A stretch of DNA of 64,000 nt from Pseudomonadota bacterium (GTDB lineage: Bacteria; Pseudomonadota; Gammaproteobacteria; Burkholderiales; Rhodocyclaceae), in the NCBI GenBank assembly GCA_018262195.1, contig JAGTRS010000021.1, positions 1 to 64,000 on the forward strand, in the 5' to 3' direction. Made by a program: the position numbers and the translations under genes. Positions 27,612 through 34,839 of the stretch are shown in pieces. Below the pieces are notes generated by a model. That model saw nothing but the letters and a program-made list of their open reading frames with translations, had not been told where the DNA came from and did no database searches. Position 1 is the first letter of the stretch, and each line of letters begins with the position of its first letter.

Positions 27612-27734
27612 GAGTTGGGGTCAGGACTTCTGTGAAAAGTGTCGGAAACATTCCGCGGTGCGGGTGCCTGAGGCATTTTTTGGAATATGAAGCAGCGCGG
27701 AACAGGAAAATGCATAAGCATTTTGCATGGTAAT

Positions 27735-27842
27735 TCAGTTTTTGGAAGCTGCTTTTTTGGCCAGCTTGTGAAGTCCGTATTTTAGTTCGAATACCGTCCA
27801 GCCATCAGGATCGCTGAAGGTGAAGCCTGACCAATTCGCTTC
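27735..27842 (-). pseudogene. Remnant resembling the C-terminus of a glyoxalase (VOC) protein
   Basis: Directly after the ccoG stop codon, in the same frame, 35 codons stay open to a second stop. They encode NWSGFTFSDPDGWTVFELKY and then a lysine-rich tail. The FxDPDGWxxEL pattern is typical of the last strand of glyoxalase/bleomycin-resistance proteins. No start codon or upstream part of such a gene remains, so this looks like the 3' scrap of a lost gene fused to the ccoG end. A chance open frame or read-through extension of CcoG is possible but less likely. Confidence 0.4.
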
Positions 27843-29246
27843 TCAGGGCATCCAGAACTTTGAGCTTTCGGTCACCGAGACTTTTTCGTCGGCCACATCG
27901 GTCACGCTGAAACTGATTGGCGTTGCACCGGACCTTGTCGCGCCCGGCTCGGTGCTGACAACGGCAGTCTCGCTGCCAATCTCGCCGCCAGGGACGGTGA
28001 TTTCGGCGTCGCTCTTCAGACGGGCGCCTTCGACGCCGGCTATGCTGATCCGGAACTTCCGGGTCTGGTCGCCTGTATTCATGATCTGCAGGCGATAGGT
28101 GTTCTCGATCGAGCCATCGTCCGCTTCCCGCGACAAAACATTCCGGTCCTTCAGAACATTGACCTTCAGCGGCACGCGGGTCGCCAGCGACCAGGCGGTG
28201 GCCCCCGTCAGTGCCAGCAGGATTGCCGTGTAGATGATGACTCGTGGCCGGGCTGCCCGTTTGATGATCTCCAGCGTTGAATAGCGCATGGTCACGGCAT
28301 TTTCGGTCGAGTAGCGGATCAGGCCGCGCGGGTAATTCATCTTGTCCATGACCTGATCGCAGGCGTCGATACAGGCCGCGCAGCCGATGCATTCGTTCTG
28401 CAAGCCATTCCGGATGTCGATGCCGGTCGGGCAGACCTGAACGCAGATGCCGCAGTCGACGCAATCGCCCAGCCCCAAGGTCTTGGGATCAGCCCCCTTG
28501 GCGCGCGGGCCGCGGGCATCGCCACGCGCCGTGTCGTAGGCGATGATCAGCGTGTCGGGGTCAAACATCACGAATTGGAAGCGGGCGTAAGGGCAGATCT
28601 GGCGGCACATCTGGTCGCGCAGGAAGCCGGCATTGCCGTAGGTGGCGAAGGCGTAAAAGACCACCCAGAAGGAGGACCAGGCGCCGGGTGACAGGGTGAT
28701 CAGGTCATTGACCAGATCGCGGATCGGCATGAAATAGCCGACAAAGGTTATCCCTGTCCATAGTGAAAAGAGCAGCCAAGTCGCGTGCTTGGCACTCTTG
28801 AGCGCCAGTTTGCGTGGCGACCATGGTGCGGCGTCGAGTTTGATGCGCTGCGGCCGTTCGCCCTCGATCACTTTCTCGATCCAGAGGAAGATTTCCGTGT
28901 AAACGGTTTGCGGGCAGGTATAGCCGCACCACAGGCGGCCCGCAACGGCGGTGAACAGGAAGAGGGTGAACGCCCCGAGTATCATCAGCAGCACGAGATA
29001 GATCGTGTCCTGCGGCCAGAGTACCAGCTCGAAGAAATAGAACTTGCGGGTGTCGATGTCGAACAGGATCGCCTGACGACCATGCCAGGGCAGCCAGCAC
29101 AGGCCGTAGAAAATGATCTGGGTCAGCCATACAAATACCCAGCGCCAGCGGGTGTAGGGTCCGCTGATCGAACGCGGATAGACCTTGGCGTCAGGATCGA
29201 CGACCGGTTTGATTTCAAAGATCTTTCTTGTGGGCTGCTTGGCCAT
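27843..29246 (-). CDS. ccoG: Cytochrome c oxidase accessory protein CcoG (RdxA/FixG type)
   Basis: CcoG is a membrane iron-sulfur protein that assists cbb3 oxidase assembly, thought to act as a copper reductase. The 467-residue product has several transmembrane helices (WVFVWLTQIIFYGLCWLPW, TIYLVLLMILGAFTLFLF and others), the CGYTCPQT motif, CRQICPYARFQ, and two ferredoxin-type clusters (CVDCGICVQVCPTG, CIGCAACIDACDQV), followed by a C-terminal Ig-like periplasmic domain. The ATG at 29246 gives the family N-terminus (MAKQPTRKIFEIKP). No ccoNOP or ccoS is adjacent. It is divergent from an NsrR-like gene with two matching operators between, so nitric-oxide-responsive control is likely. Confidence 0.93.
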   Translation of the reverse strand: MAKQPTRKIFEIKPVVDPDAKVYPRSISGPYTRWRWVFVWLTQIIFYGLCWLPWHGRQAILFDIDTRKFYFFELVLWPQDTIYLVLLMILGAFTLFLFTAVAGRLWCGYTCPQTVYTEIFLWIEKVIEGERPQRIKLDAAPWSPRKLALKSAKHATWLLFSLWTGITFVGYFMPIRDLVNDLITLSPGAWSSFWVVFYAFATYGNAGFLRDQMCRQICPYARFQFVMFDPDTLIIAYDTARGDARGPRAKGADPKTLGLGDCVDCGICVQVCPTGIDIRNGLQNECIGCAACIDACDQVMDKMNYPRGLIRYSTENAVTMRYSTLEIIKRAARPRVIIYTAILLALTGATAWSLATRVPLKVNVLKDRNVLSREADDGSIENTYRLQIMNTGDQTRKFRISIAGVEGARLKSDAEITVPGGEIGSETAVVSTEPGATRSGATPISFSVTDVADEKVSVTESSKFWMP

Positions 29247-29283
29247 GACTAGTCCGGGAATGCCCACACGGGCGGATTGGCAT

Positions 29284-29306
29284 AAGATATAAATAAAATG
29301 AATCTT
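29284..29306. promoter_or_regulatory. NsrR-type operator 1
   Basis: AAGATATAAAT, one A, then AAATGAATCTT make an 11-1-11 near-palindrome that matches the known enterobacterial NsrR consensus (AAGATGCATTT-N-AAATGCATCTT) at most positions. It lies 38 bases before the ccoG start, in the divergent ccoG/Rrf2 region. Confidence 0.65.
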
Positions 29307-29330
29307 GATCCTATCAATCAGGATCGCCAT

Positions 29331-29353
29331 AAGCAATATTTTAAATGTATCTT
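29331..29353. promoter_or_regulatory. NsrR-type operator 2, next to the regulator's start
   Basis: AAGCAATATTT, one T, then AAATGTATCTT repeat the 11-1-11 arrangement; the right arm matches the NsrR half-site at ten of eleven positions. It ends ten bases before the ATG at 29364 and covers the likely translation initiation region, as expected for autoregulation. Confidence 0.6.
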
Positions 29354-29363
29354 TTGAGTGACC

Positions 29364-29843
29364 ATGCGACTGAGTGCCTTTTCCGACTACAGCTTGCGCG
29401 TTCTGATGTACCTCGGCGTGCAAACAGACCGGCTGGCGACGATTGCCGAAATCGCCGCCGCCCACGATATTTCAAAGAGTCATTTGATGAAGGTGGTCCA
29501 TCAGCTCGGGCGCGGCGGATATGTCGAGACCGTGCGTGGCAAGGGCGGTGGCCTGCGTCTGGCCCATGAACCGCAGGAGATTGTGGTCGGTGAAGTCATT
29601 CGCAATACCGAAAGCGATTTCACGCTGGCCGAATGCTTTGCTGAAAAGGCCACCTGCCGGATTCAGGGCGCCTGTTGTCTACCGGCCATTCTCAATGAAG
29701 CCCTGAAAGCAATGTTTCTCGTCCTTGACGGCTACACCTTGGCCGATCTGCTGCAGACGCCGGACGGACTGATGCCTCTGGCTGGTTGTGATCTGAGTAT
29801 CGGTCAGGAAAAAAAGGCTGTTCCAACAAGAATGCGAGGCTGA
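29364..29843 (+). CDS. nsrR: Rrf2-family regulator, NsrR-like
   Basis: This is a 159-residue DNA-binding protein. The winged helix lies in residues 1-80 (LSAFSDYSLRVLMYLGVQ, then ISKSHLMKVVHQLGRGGYVE, TVRGKGGGLRLA), and three cysteines for an iron-sulfur cluster are in ECFAEKATCRIQGACCLP with six and five residues between them. NsrR represses nitric-oxide-response genes until NO damages its cluster. The cysteine spacing is close to, but not identical with, well-studied NsrR proteins. The two upstream operators strongly support the assignment. The ATG at 29364 was preferred; a GTG six bases earlier is in frame. Confidence 0.8.
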   Translation: MRLSAFSDYSLRVLMYLGVQTDRLATIAEIAAAHDISKSHLMKVVHQLGRGGYVETVRGKGGGLRLAHEPQEIVVGEVIRNTESDFTLAECFAEKATCRIQGACCLPAILNEALKAMFLVLDGYTLADLLQTPDGLMPLAGCDLSIGQEKKAVPTRMRG

Positions 29844-29890
29844 CCTCTTTAGCCATTTTTGCTTGGCTTCTGTTCCGGCGTTTGCCAATT

Positions 29891-29915
29891 AAAAACCGGC
29901 CTCAAGCCGGTTTTT
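29891..29915 (+). terminator. Rho-independent terminator after the NsrR-like gene
   Basis: AAAAACCGGC (29891-29900) pairs with GCCGGTTTTT (29906-29915) around CTCAA. The perfect ten-base stem with A and T tracts could stop transcription from either strand, serving the regulator gene and, on the other strand, the cysH operon. Confidence 0.85.
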
Positions 29916-29931
29916 AATCCTCTGACTGGGA

Positions 29932-29976
29932 TCAGCCTTTGACGTGCAGGCCGCATTCCTTGGACTCGGGGTTTTG
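29932..29976 (-). pseudogene. Duplicated 3' end of a cysH gene
   Basis: About 63 bases downstream of intact cysH, on the same strand, an open frame encodes QNPESKECGLHVKG and a stop. The intact gene ends ENADTKECGLHLKATS, so the catalytic KECGLH tail is present twice. The wording differs (PES for ADT, VKG for LKATS), so this is the tail of a second, divergent cysH copy, not a recent tandem duplication. No upstream part of that copy remains. Confidence 0.6.
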
Positions 29977-30039
29977 TCTCCGGCCGCCGCTACGCTGCTT
30001 AACTTCGCTGCGCGAGTTAGCCTGCGACGAAATGCCAAC

Positions 30040-30765
30040 TTATGAGGTGGCCTTCAAATGAAGGCCACATTCTTTGGTGTCGGCATTTTCCCACCACCAT
30101 CTGCCGGCTCGGACGTCTTCGCCGAGCGAAACGGCGCGCGTGCAGGGGGCGCAGCCGATGCTGGGGTAGAACTTGTCGTGCAGGGCGTTGTAGGGCACGG
30201 CGTTCTGCTTGATGTAGGTCCAGACTTCCTTTTCTGTCCAGTCTGACAGCGGATTGAATTTTTCCAGGCCGTTGCCTTCATCGTATTCGCGGACGGCGAG
30301 GTTGCCGCGGGTTGCCGCCTGCTCGGCACGCATGCCGGTGATCCAGGCCCGTTTGCCGGCCAGGGCGCGTTTCAGTGGTTCGACCTTGCGGGCATAGCAG
30401 CAGGCTTTGCGCAGGGTGACTGATTCGTAGAAGGCGTTGATGCCGTGGTTGCGCACGTAGCTTTCGACTTCTTCGGCCTGCGGGAAATAGAGCTTCAGTT
30501 TCAGGCCGTATTGCTTGTCGACTGCGGCGATCAGGTCGTAGGTTTCGAGCGGCAGGCGGCCGGTGTCGAGGCTGAAGATTTCAATCGGCAGCTTGGCCTT
30601 GACGATCAGGTCAGTCAGCACCATGTCTTCGGCGCCCAAGCTGTTGGCGAAGGCAGCGGTCGACCAGTTGCTGGCGATGTCGGCGAGCAGCGCTTTGACT
30701 GTCTTGGTCTTGGCGGCAACGCTGGCAGTCAGTTCTGGCGTGATGTTGAGCAGGCTGGGGGTCAT
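30040..30765 (-). CDS. cysH: Adenylylsulfate reductase, assimilatory (iron-sulfur CysH)
   Basis: The enzyme reduces adenosine phosphosulfate to sulfite with thioredoxin electrons in the cytosol. The 241-residue protein shows the nucleotide-binding region SLGAEDMVLTDLI, IFSLDTGRLPLETYDLI, the paired cysteines ACCYARKVEPL and GCAPCTRAV that bind a [4Fe-4S] cluster, and the C-terminal catalytic cysteine in KECGLH. The four cluster cysteines mark it as an APS-using enzyme rather than the PAPS-specific type, which agrees with no cysC being visible. It is the last gene of the permease-cysI-DUF934-cysH operon, eight bases after the DUF934 gene. Confidence 0.95.
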   Translation of the reverse strand: MTPSLLNITPELTASVAAKTKTVKALLADIASNWSTAAFANSLGAEDMVLTDLIVKAKLPIEIFSLDTGRLPLETYDLIAAVDKQYGLKLKLYFPQAEEVESYVRNHGINAFYESVTLRKACCYARKVEPLKRALAGKRAWITGMRAEQAATRGNLAVREYDEGNGLEKFNPLSDWTEKEVWTYIKQNAVPYNALHDKFYPSIGCAPCTRAVSLGEDVRAGRWWWENADTKECGLHLKATS

Positions 30766-30773
30766 CGCTTCTT

Positions 30774-31283
30774 TCAGGCGCGGCGGCGGAAATAGGGTTG
30801 CGGTTGGCTGGTCGAGGCCTGGTAGGCGTCGCCGAAAGGCTTGAAGCCGGCTTCGATGGCATAGGTTAAGTTCTTGTCGTCCTTCAGCGCGTAGCTGTCG
30901 AAACCGACGCGCTGCATGAAGAACAGCTGGTCGTGCAGCACATCGCCGACGGCACGCAATTCGCCCTGATAGGCGTAGCGTTGGCGCAGAAGGCTGGCCG
31001 TCGAGTAGCCCCGCCCATCGACGAATTTCGGGAAATTGACGGCGATCACGATGAAATACTCAAGGTCAGCCGCGATGTCCTCGACGCGCTCGTCCGGCTG
31101 GATGAGCAGGCCAATGCGCTTGTGGCAGGAGATGATCTCGGTCTTGCGCGCCTGCCAGACGGCAAGCGGGAAGATGACGTCACCCGCGGGCAGGGCGATG
31201 GTTTCCGGTGTTTCACCTTCGCCCAGTTGCAGCGTTTGCCAGGTGTCGACGGTCGCAGCGTTGTTCTTGATCAGTTGAGCCAT
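30774..31283 (-). CDS. DUF934 protein, sulfite-reduction associated
   Basis: This 169-residue cytosolic protein belongs to DUF934, a family almost always found beside cysI and cysH in betaproteobacteria and pseudomonads and presumed to aid sulfite reduction. Visible features are VIFPLAVWQARKTEI, then FPKFVDGRGYSTASLLRQRY and GELRAVGDVLHDQLFFMQRVG. The start overlaps the cysI stop by one base. The biochemical role (electron donor adaptor, or replacement of the missing CysJ) is inference. It is not a recognisable flavoprotein. Confidence 0.88.
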   Translation of the reverse strand: MAQLIKNNAATVDTWQTLQLGEGETPETIALPAGDVIFPLAVWQARKTEIISCHKRIGLLIQPDERVEDIAADLEYFIVIAVNFPKFVDGRGYSTASLLRQRYAYQGELRAVGDVLHDQLFFMQRVGFDSYALKDDKNLTYAIEAGFKPFGDAYQASTSQPQPYFRRRA

Positions 31284-32956
31284 TATGCAGCCTCCTGCTG
31301 TGCAGCCTTGGCCTTGCCATGGGCGCGGCCTTCATAAACGCGGTTCTTGAACGGGTCGATGCCAATGCGATCGAAGGTGTCGAGGAACCGCTCGTCGGGG
31401 TGACGGTTTTCAATGTAAACCTTGATGATCTTGTCGACCACGTCCGGCATTTCATCGGCGGCAAAGGAGGGACCGATCACCTTGCCGAGTTTGGCCTCGT
31501 TGCCCTGACGGCCGCCCAGCGTGACCTGATAGAACTCGGAATCGTTCTTGTCGACACCAAGTACGCCAATGTGGCCGACGTGGTGGTGGCCGCAGGCGTT
31601 CATGCAGCCGGAAATGTTGAGGTCAATCTCGCCGATGTCGAACAGGTAGTCGAGATCATCGAAGCGGGCCTGGATGGCGGTGGCGATGGGGATGGACTTG
31701 GCATTGGCCAGATCGCAGAAATCACCGCCTGGGCAGCAGATGATGCCGGTCAGCAAGCCGATGTTCGGCGTTGCCAGGCCGGCGATCTTCGCTTTCTTCC
31801 AGACTTCATGCAGATCGCTCTTCTTGACGTCGGCCAGGATGATGTTCTGTTCGTGGCTGATGCGCAGTTCGCCAAAACTGTAGCGGTCGGCGAGATCGGC
31901 AACGGCAATCATCTGTTCCGAAGTGATATCGCCCGGCGCGATGCCGTGCTTTTTCAGCGAAAGGGTGACGGCGGCATAGCCGGAAACCTTGTGGGGGTGG
32001 GTGTTGCGGGCCAGCCAGTTGTGGAAGGCCTTGTCGTCTGGCAAGGCGGCTTCTCCAAGCTTTTCGTAGGCGGGCGCGGTGAAATGGGCCGCAACGCGGT
32101 CGAATTCGGCCTGCGTGATGGTCGCCGGGCCATACTTGCCATGCGCCCATTCCTCTTCGACCTGTTGGGCAAAGGCTTCGACGCCCAGCGCCTGCACCAG
32201 AATCTTGATGCGTGCCTTGTAGGCGTTGTCGCGGCGGCCCTGGCGGTTATAGACGCGGAGAATGGCTTCGCAATAGGTCAGGATGTGCTGCCAGGGCAGG
32301 AATTCGCGCACGACCTGGCCGCGGATCGGCGTCCGGCCGAGGCCGCCGCCGACAATGACACGGAAGCCAACTTCACCGTTCTGCTCCTGCAGTTGCAGAC
32401 CGATGTCGTGGAACCAGGTCACGGCGCGGTCTTCCTTCGTTCCGGAAATGGCGATCTTGAACTTTCGGGGCAGGAAGGCGAATTCCGGGTGGAAGGTCGT
32501 CCACTGGCGGAGAATTTCGGCCAGCGGGCGCGGATCGATCACTTCATCGGCGGCAACGCCGGCGAACTGGTCGGTGGTGATGTTGCGCAGGCAGTTGCCC
32601 GAGGTCTGGATGGCGTGCATCTCGACCTCGGCCAGCTCGGCTAGGATCTCCGGCACGTCCTCGACCTTTGGCCAGTTCAGTTGCAGGTTGTGGCGGGTCG
32701 TGAAGTGGCCATAGCCACGATCGTACTTGCGGGCGACGTGAGCCAGCGTACGCAGCTGGGCCGAACTCATCATCGCGTAAGGCACGGCAATGCGGAACAT
32801 CGGCGCGTGGCGCTGGATGTAGAGGCCGTTCTGCAGGCGCAGCGGGCGGAATTCGTCGTCGCTCAGTTCGCCGGCTTTCCAGCGGCGGACCTGATCGCGG
32901 AACTGGTCGACACGCTGGTTAATCAGCTGGCGGTCGATGGCATCGTATTTGTACAT
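31283..32956 (-). CDS. cysI: Sulfite reductase hemoprotein subunit
   Basis: CysI reduces sulfite to sulfide with six electrons using siroheme and a [4Fe-4S] cluster. The 557-residue product has the nitrite/sulfite reductase repeats (RHNLQLNWPKVEDVPEILAE, then SGNCLRNITTDQFAGVAADE) and the cluster and siroheme cysteines in CCPGGDFCDLANAKS and SGCMNACGHHHVGHIGVLG. No cysJ flavoprotein is in the operon, so electrons probably come from ferredoxin or through the DUF934 partner. It lies 21 bases downstream of the TauE/SafE permease gene and overlaps the DUF934 gene by one base. Confidence 0.93.
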   Translation of the reverse strand: MYKYDAIDRQLINQRVDQFRDQVRRWKAGELSDDEFRPLRLQNGLYIQRHAPMFRIAVPYAMMSSAQLRTLAHVARKYDRGYGHFTTRHNLQLNWPKVEDVPEILAELAEVEMHAIQTSGNCLRNITTDQFAGVAADEVIDPRPLAEILRQWTTFHPEFAFLPRKFKIAISGTKEDRAVTWFHDIGLQLQEQNGEVGFRVIVGGGLGRTPIRGQVVREFLPWQHILTYCEAILRVYNRQGRRDNAYKARIKILVQALGVEAFAQQVEEEWAHGKYGPATITQAEFDRVAAHFTAPAYEKLGEAALPDDKAFHNWLARNTHPHKVSGYAAVTLSLKKHGIAPGDITSEQMIAVADLADRYSFGELRISHEQNIILADVKKSDLHEVWKKAKIAGLATPNIGLLTGIICCPGGDFCDLANAKSIPIATAIQARFDDLDYLFDIGEIDLNISGCMNACGHHHVGHIGVLGVDKNDSEFYQVTLGGRQGNEAKLGKVIGPSFAADEMPDVVDKIIKVYIENRHPDERFLDTFDRIGIDPFKNRVYEGRAHGKAKAAQQEAA

Positions 32957-32977
32957 GGAACGTCCTTGGGGAAAACG

Positions 32978-33763
32978 TCAGGCAAAAACCAGCTTGGTAC
33001 CGATCAGTACCAGCATGGCAGCCAGAAGGCGGCGCAGGATGTGCTCCGGCACCTTGGCGGAAACTTGGGTACCCAGCCAGATACCAGGCAGCGAACCGAG
33101 CAGCAGCGCACCGAGCAGCGACCAATCGACGCCGCCGAGCATCCAGTGGCCGAGGCCGGCAACCAGCGTCAGCGGCACTGCATGGGCGACATCTGATCCG
33201 ACAATCTTGACCGGCGAAAGTTTGGGGTAGAGGAAAAACAGTGCGGCAACGCCGAGGGCGCCGGCACCCACTGAAGAAATGGTGACCAGCACACCGAGAA
33301 TGGCACCCACTGCGACGGTAATCTTGCCCAGGCAGCACTGGCGCAGCGCCGAATCTTCGTGCTTGCTGGCGTAGTCGCGCAGCTTGCGGCCGAAGAGAAT
33401 GGCGATGGCCGTGAGCATCAGTGCAAAACCGAGGCCGTGCGAAATGAGCTGGCCGATGACATTACTGCCCTTGGGGAGTTGCGATAGCACGAATAGCGTA
33501 ATCGCGGCAGCAGGAATGCTGCCCGCCGCCAGGCGGCCGGTGATGGCCCAATCGATATGGCCTTTCCGGCCATGGGCCACGGTGCCGCCGGCTTTGGTCA
33601 TCGCCGCGTAGAGCAGGTCGGTGCCGACGGCAGTCGCCGGCGGGACGCCGAAGAGCAGCACGAGCAGTGGCGTCATCAGCGAGCCGCCGCCGACGCCGGT
33701 CAGGCCCACAATGGCGCCGACCACAAAGCCGGAAAGGGTGTAGAGGTAATCCATGCCGGGCAT
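32978..33763 (-). CDS. TauE/SafE-family permease (sulfur anion)
   Basis: This is a 261-residue inner-membrane protein with about eight helices (for example LSGFVVGAIVGLTGVGGGSL near the start and VGAILGVLVTISSVGAGALG in the middle). The paired VGGGS/SVGAGALG repeats are typical of the TauE/SafE family, which moves sulfite, sulfoacetate and related anions. Being first in an operon with cysI, DUF934 and cysH, it probably handles sulfate or sulfite. ATG codons at 33763 and 33754 are both possible starts, and a TTG further upstream is less likely. It is divergent from cysB. Confidence 0.88.
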   Translation of the reverse strand: MPGMDYLYTLSGFVVGAIVGLTGVGGGSLMTPLLVLLFGVPPATAVGTDLLYAAMTKAGGTVAHGRKGHIDWAITGRLAAGSIPAAAITLFVLSQLPKGSNVIGQLISHGLGFALMLTAIAILFGRKLRDYASKHEDSALRQCCLGKITVAVGAILGVLVTISSVGAGALGVAALFFLYPKLSPVKIVGSDVAHAVPLTLVAGLGHWMLGGVDWSLLGALLLGSLPGIWLGTQVSAKVPEHILRRLLAAMLVLIGTKLVFA

Positions 33764-33805
33764 GCTAACAGCGCCGATTTGAATCAAAAAGAATATTGGG
33801 TTAGA

Positions 33806-33827
33806 TTGTTATATCGTTCCGTTATTA
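33806..33827. promoter_or_regulatory. Candidate CysB-type operator between permease gene and cysB
   Basis: GTTAT at 33808-33812 and 33821-33825, eight bases apart, sit in the short divergent region between the sulfur permease operon and cysB, ending 11 bases before the cysB ATG. The same repeat and spacing precede cysD. A site here could serve both CysB autoregulation and operon activation; this is inference. Confidence 0.4.
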
Positions 33828-33836
33828 GGTGGCGCC

Positions 33837-34778
33837 ATGAAACTCCAGCAGCTTCGTTATATCGTCGAAATACAGCGTCAGGGCTTGAATGTCTCAGAGG
33901 CGGCTGAATCGCTCTATACATCGCAGCCCGGCATCTCCAAGCAGGTTAAATTGCTGGAGGAGGAGCTCGGTGTTTCAATTTTTGAGCGCAGCGGTAAACG
34001 TTTTACGGGGGTGACCGAACCGGGCAAGGTGGTGCTTGGGATTGCCGAACGCATCCTGCGCGAAGCAGAAAACCTGAAACGGGCGAGTGCCGAATATTCA
34101 GCAGGCGATAGCGGACGACTGATTCTGGCGGCAACGCATACCCAGGCCCGGTATGCGCTGCCGGTCGTTGTCCGTGATTTCATGGCGCAACACCCCGACG
34201 TCAAGCTGGAAATGCATCAGGGAAGCCCGACGCAGATTGCCGAGTGGGTGGTCGCTGGTGATGCAGACATCGGAATCGCTACCGAAGCGCTTGATCAGTA
34301 TCCTCAGCTGATTACCTTGCCGGTTCGCCAGTGGACGCACTGCGTCATCGCCCCGGAAGGTCATCCCATCCTGAAGTCGCAGCCGCTGTCGCTGAACGAA
34401 CTGGCGCGCTGGCCGTTGATCACCTATGACACCGCATTTACTGGTCGCTCCCGGATCAATCGGGCTTTTGAGCGCATCGACGCTCAGCCGAATATTGCAT
34501 TGACAGCCCTCGATGCCGATGTGATCAAGACCTACGTCAGCCTCGGCCTTGGCCTGGGCATCATTTCGGCACTGGCGTTCGATGCGCAGCGTGATACCGG
34601 GCTGGTCGCCATAGACGCCGCTCACCTGTTCGAGTCCAACACCACCCGCCTGGCACTGCGCCGAGGCACCTATCTGAGGCGTTACGACTACGACCTGATC
34701 ACCCTGTTTGCGCCGCATTTGTCCAAGCATGTGGTCGAAATGACCATGCAGGGCGGCGGTGATGAATACCAGCTATAA
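33837..34778 (+). CDS. cysB: LysR-type transcriptional regulator CysB
   Basis: This is a 313-residue LysR regulator with an N-terminal helix-turn-helix (QQLRYIVEIQRQGLNVSEAA, then LYTSQPGISKQVKLLEEELG) and a periplasmic-binding-like effector domain. The sequence SGRLILAATHTQARYALPVV is characteristic of CysB/Cbl, where TTHTQARY contacts sulfate or the effector. CysB activates sulfate uptake and reduction genes when O-acetylserine or N-acetylserine signals sulfur limitation. Its position divergent from the permease-cysI-cysH operon supports this. The ATG at 33837 is the only sensible start. Confidence 0.92.
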   Translation: MKLQQLRYIVEIQRQGLNVSEAAESLYTSQPGISKQVKLLEEELGVSIFERSGKRFTGVTEPGKVVLGIAERILREAENLKRASAEYSAGDSGRLILAATHTQARYALPVVVRDFMAQHPDVKLEMHQGSPTQIAEWVVAGDADIGIATEALDQYPQLITLPVRQWTHCVIAPEGHPILKSQPLSLNELARWPLITYDTAFTGRSRINRAFERIDAQPNIALTALDADVIKTYVSLGLGLGIISALAFDAQRDTGLVAIDAAHLFESNTTRLALRRGTYLRRYDYDLITLFAPHLSKHVVEMTMQGGGDEYQL

Positions 34779-34839
34779 CTTTCGTTCTATTTTCAGTGGT
34801 GACCTTAGCAGGTAGTCTGCTGCCATCTGGAGGTTTCCC

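Noticed and set aside
27738..27845. Stop-codon read-through or selenocysteine at the ccoG TGA
   Set aside because: There is no stem-loop suited to selenocysteine insertion and the downstream sequence resembles a VOC protein tail, so a gene remnant explains it better.
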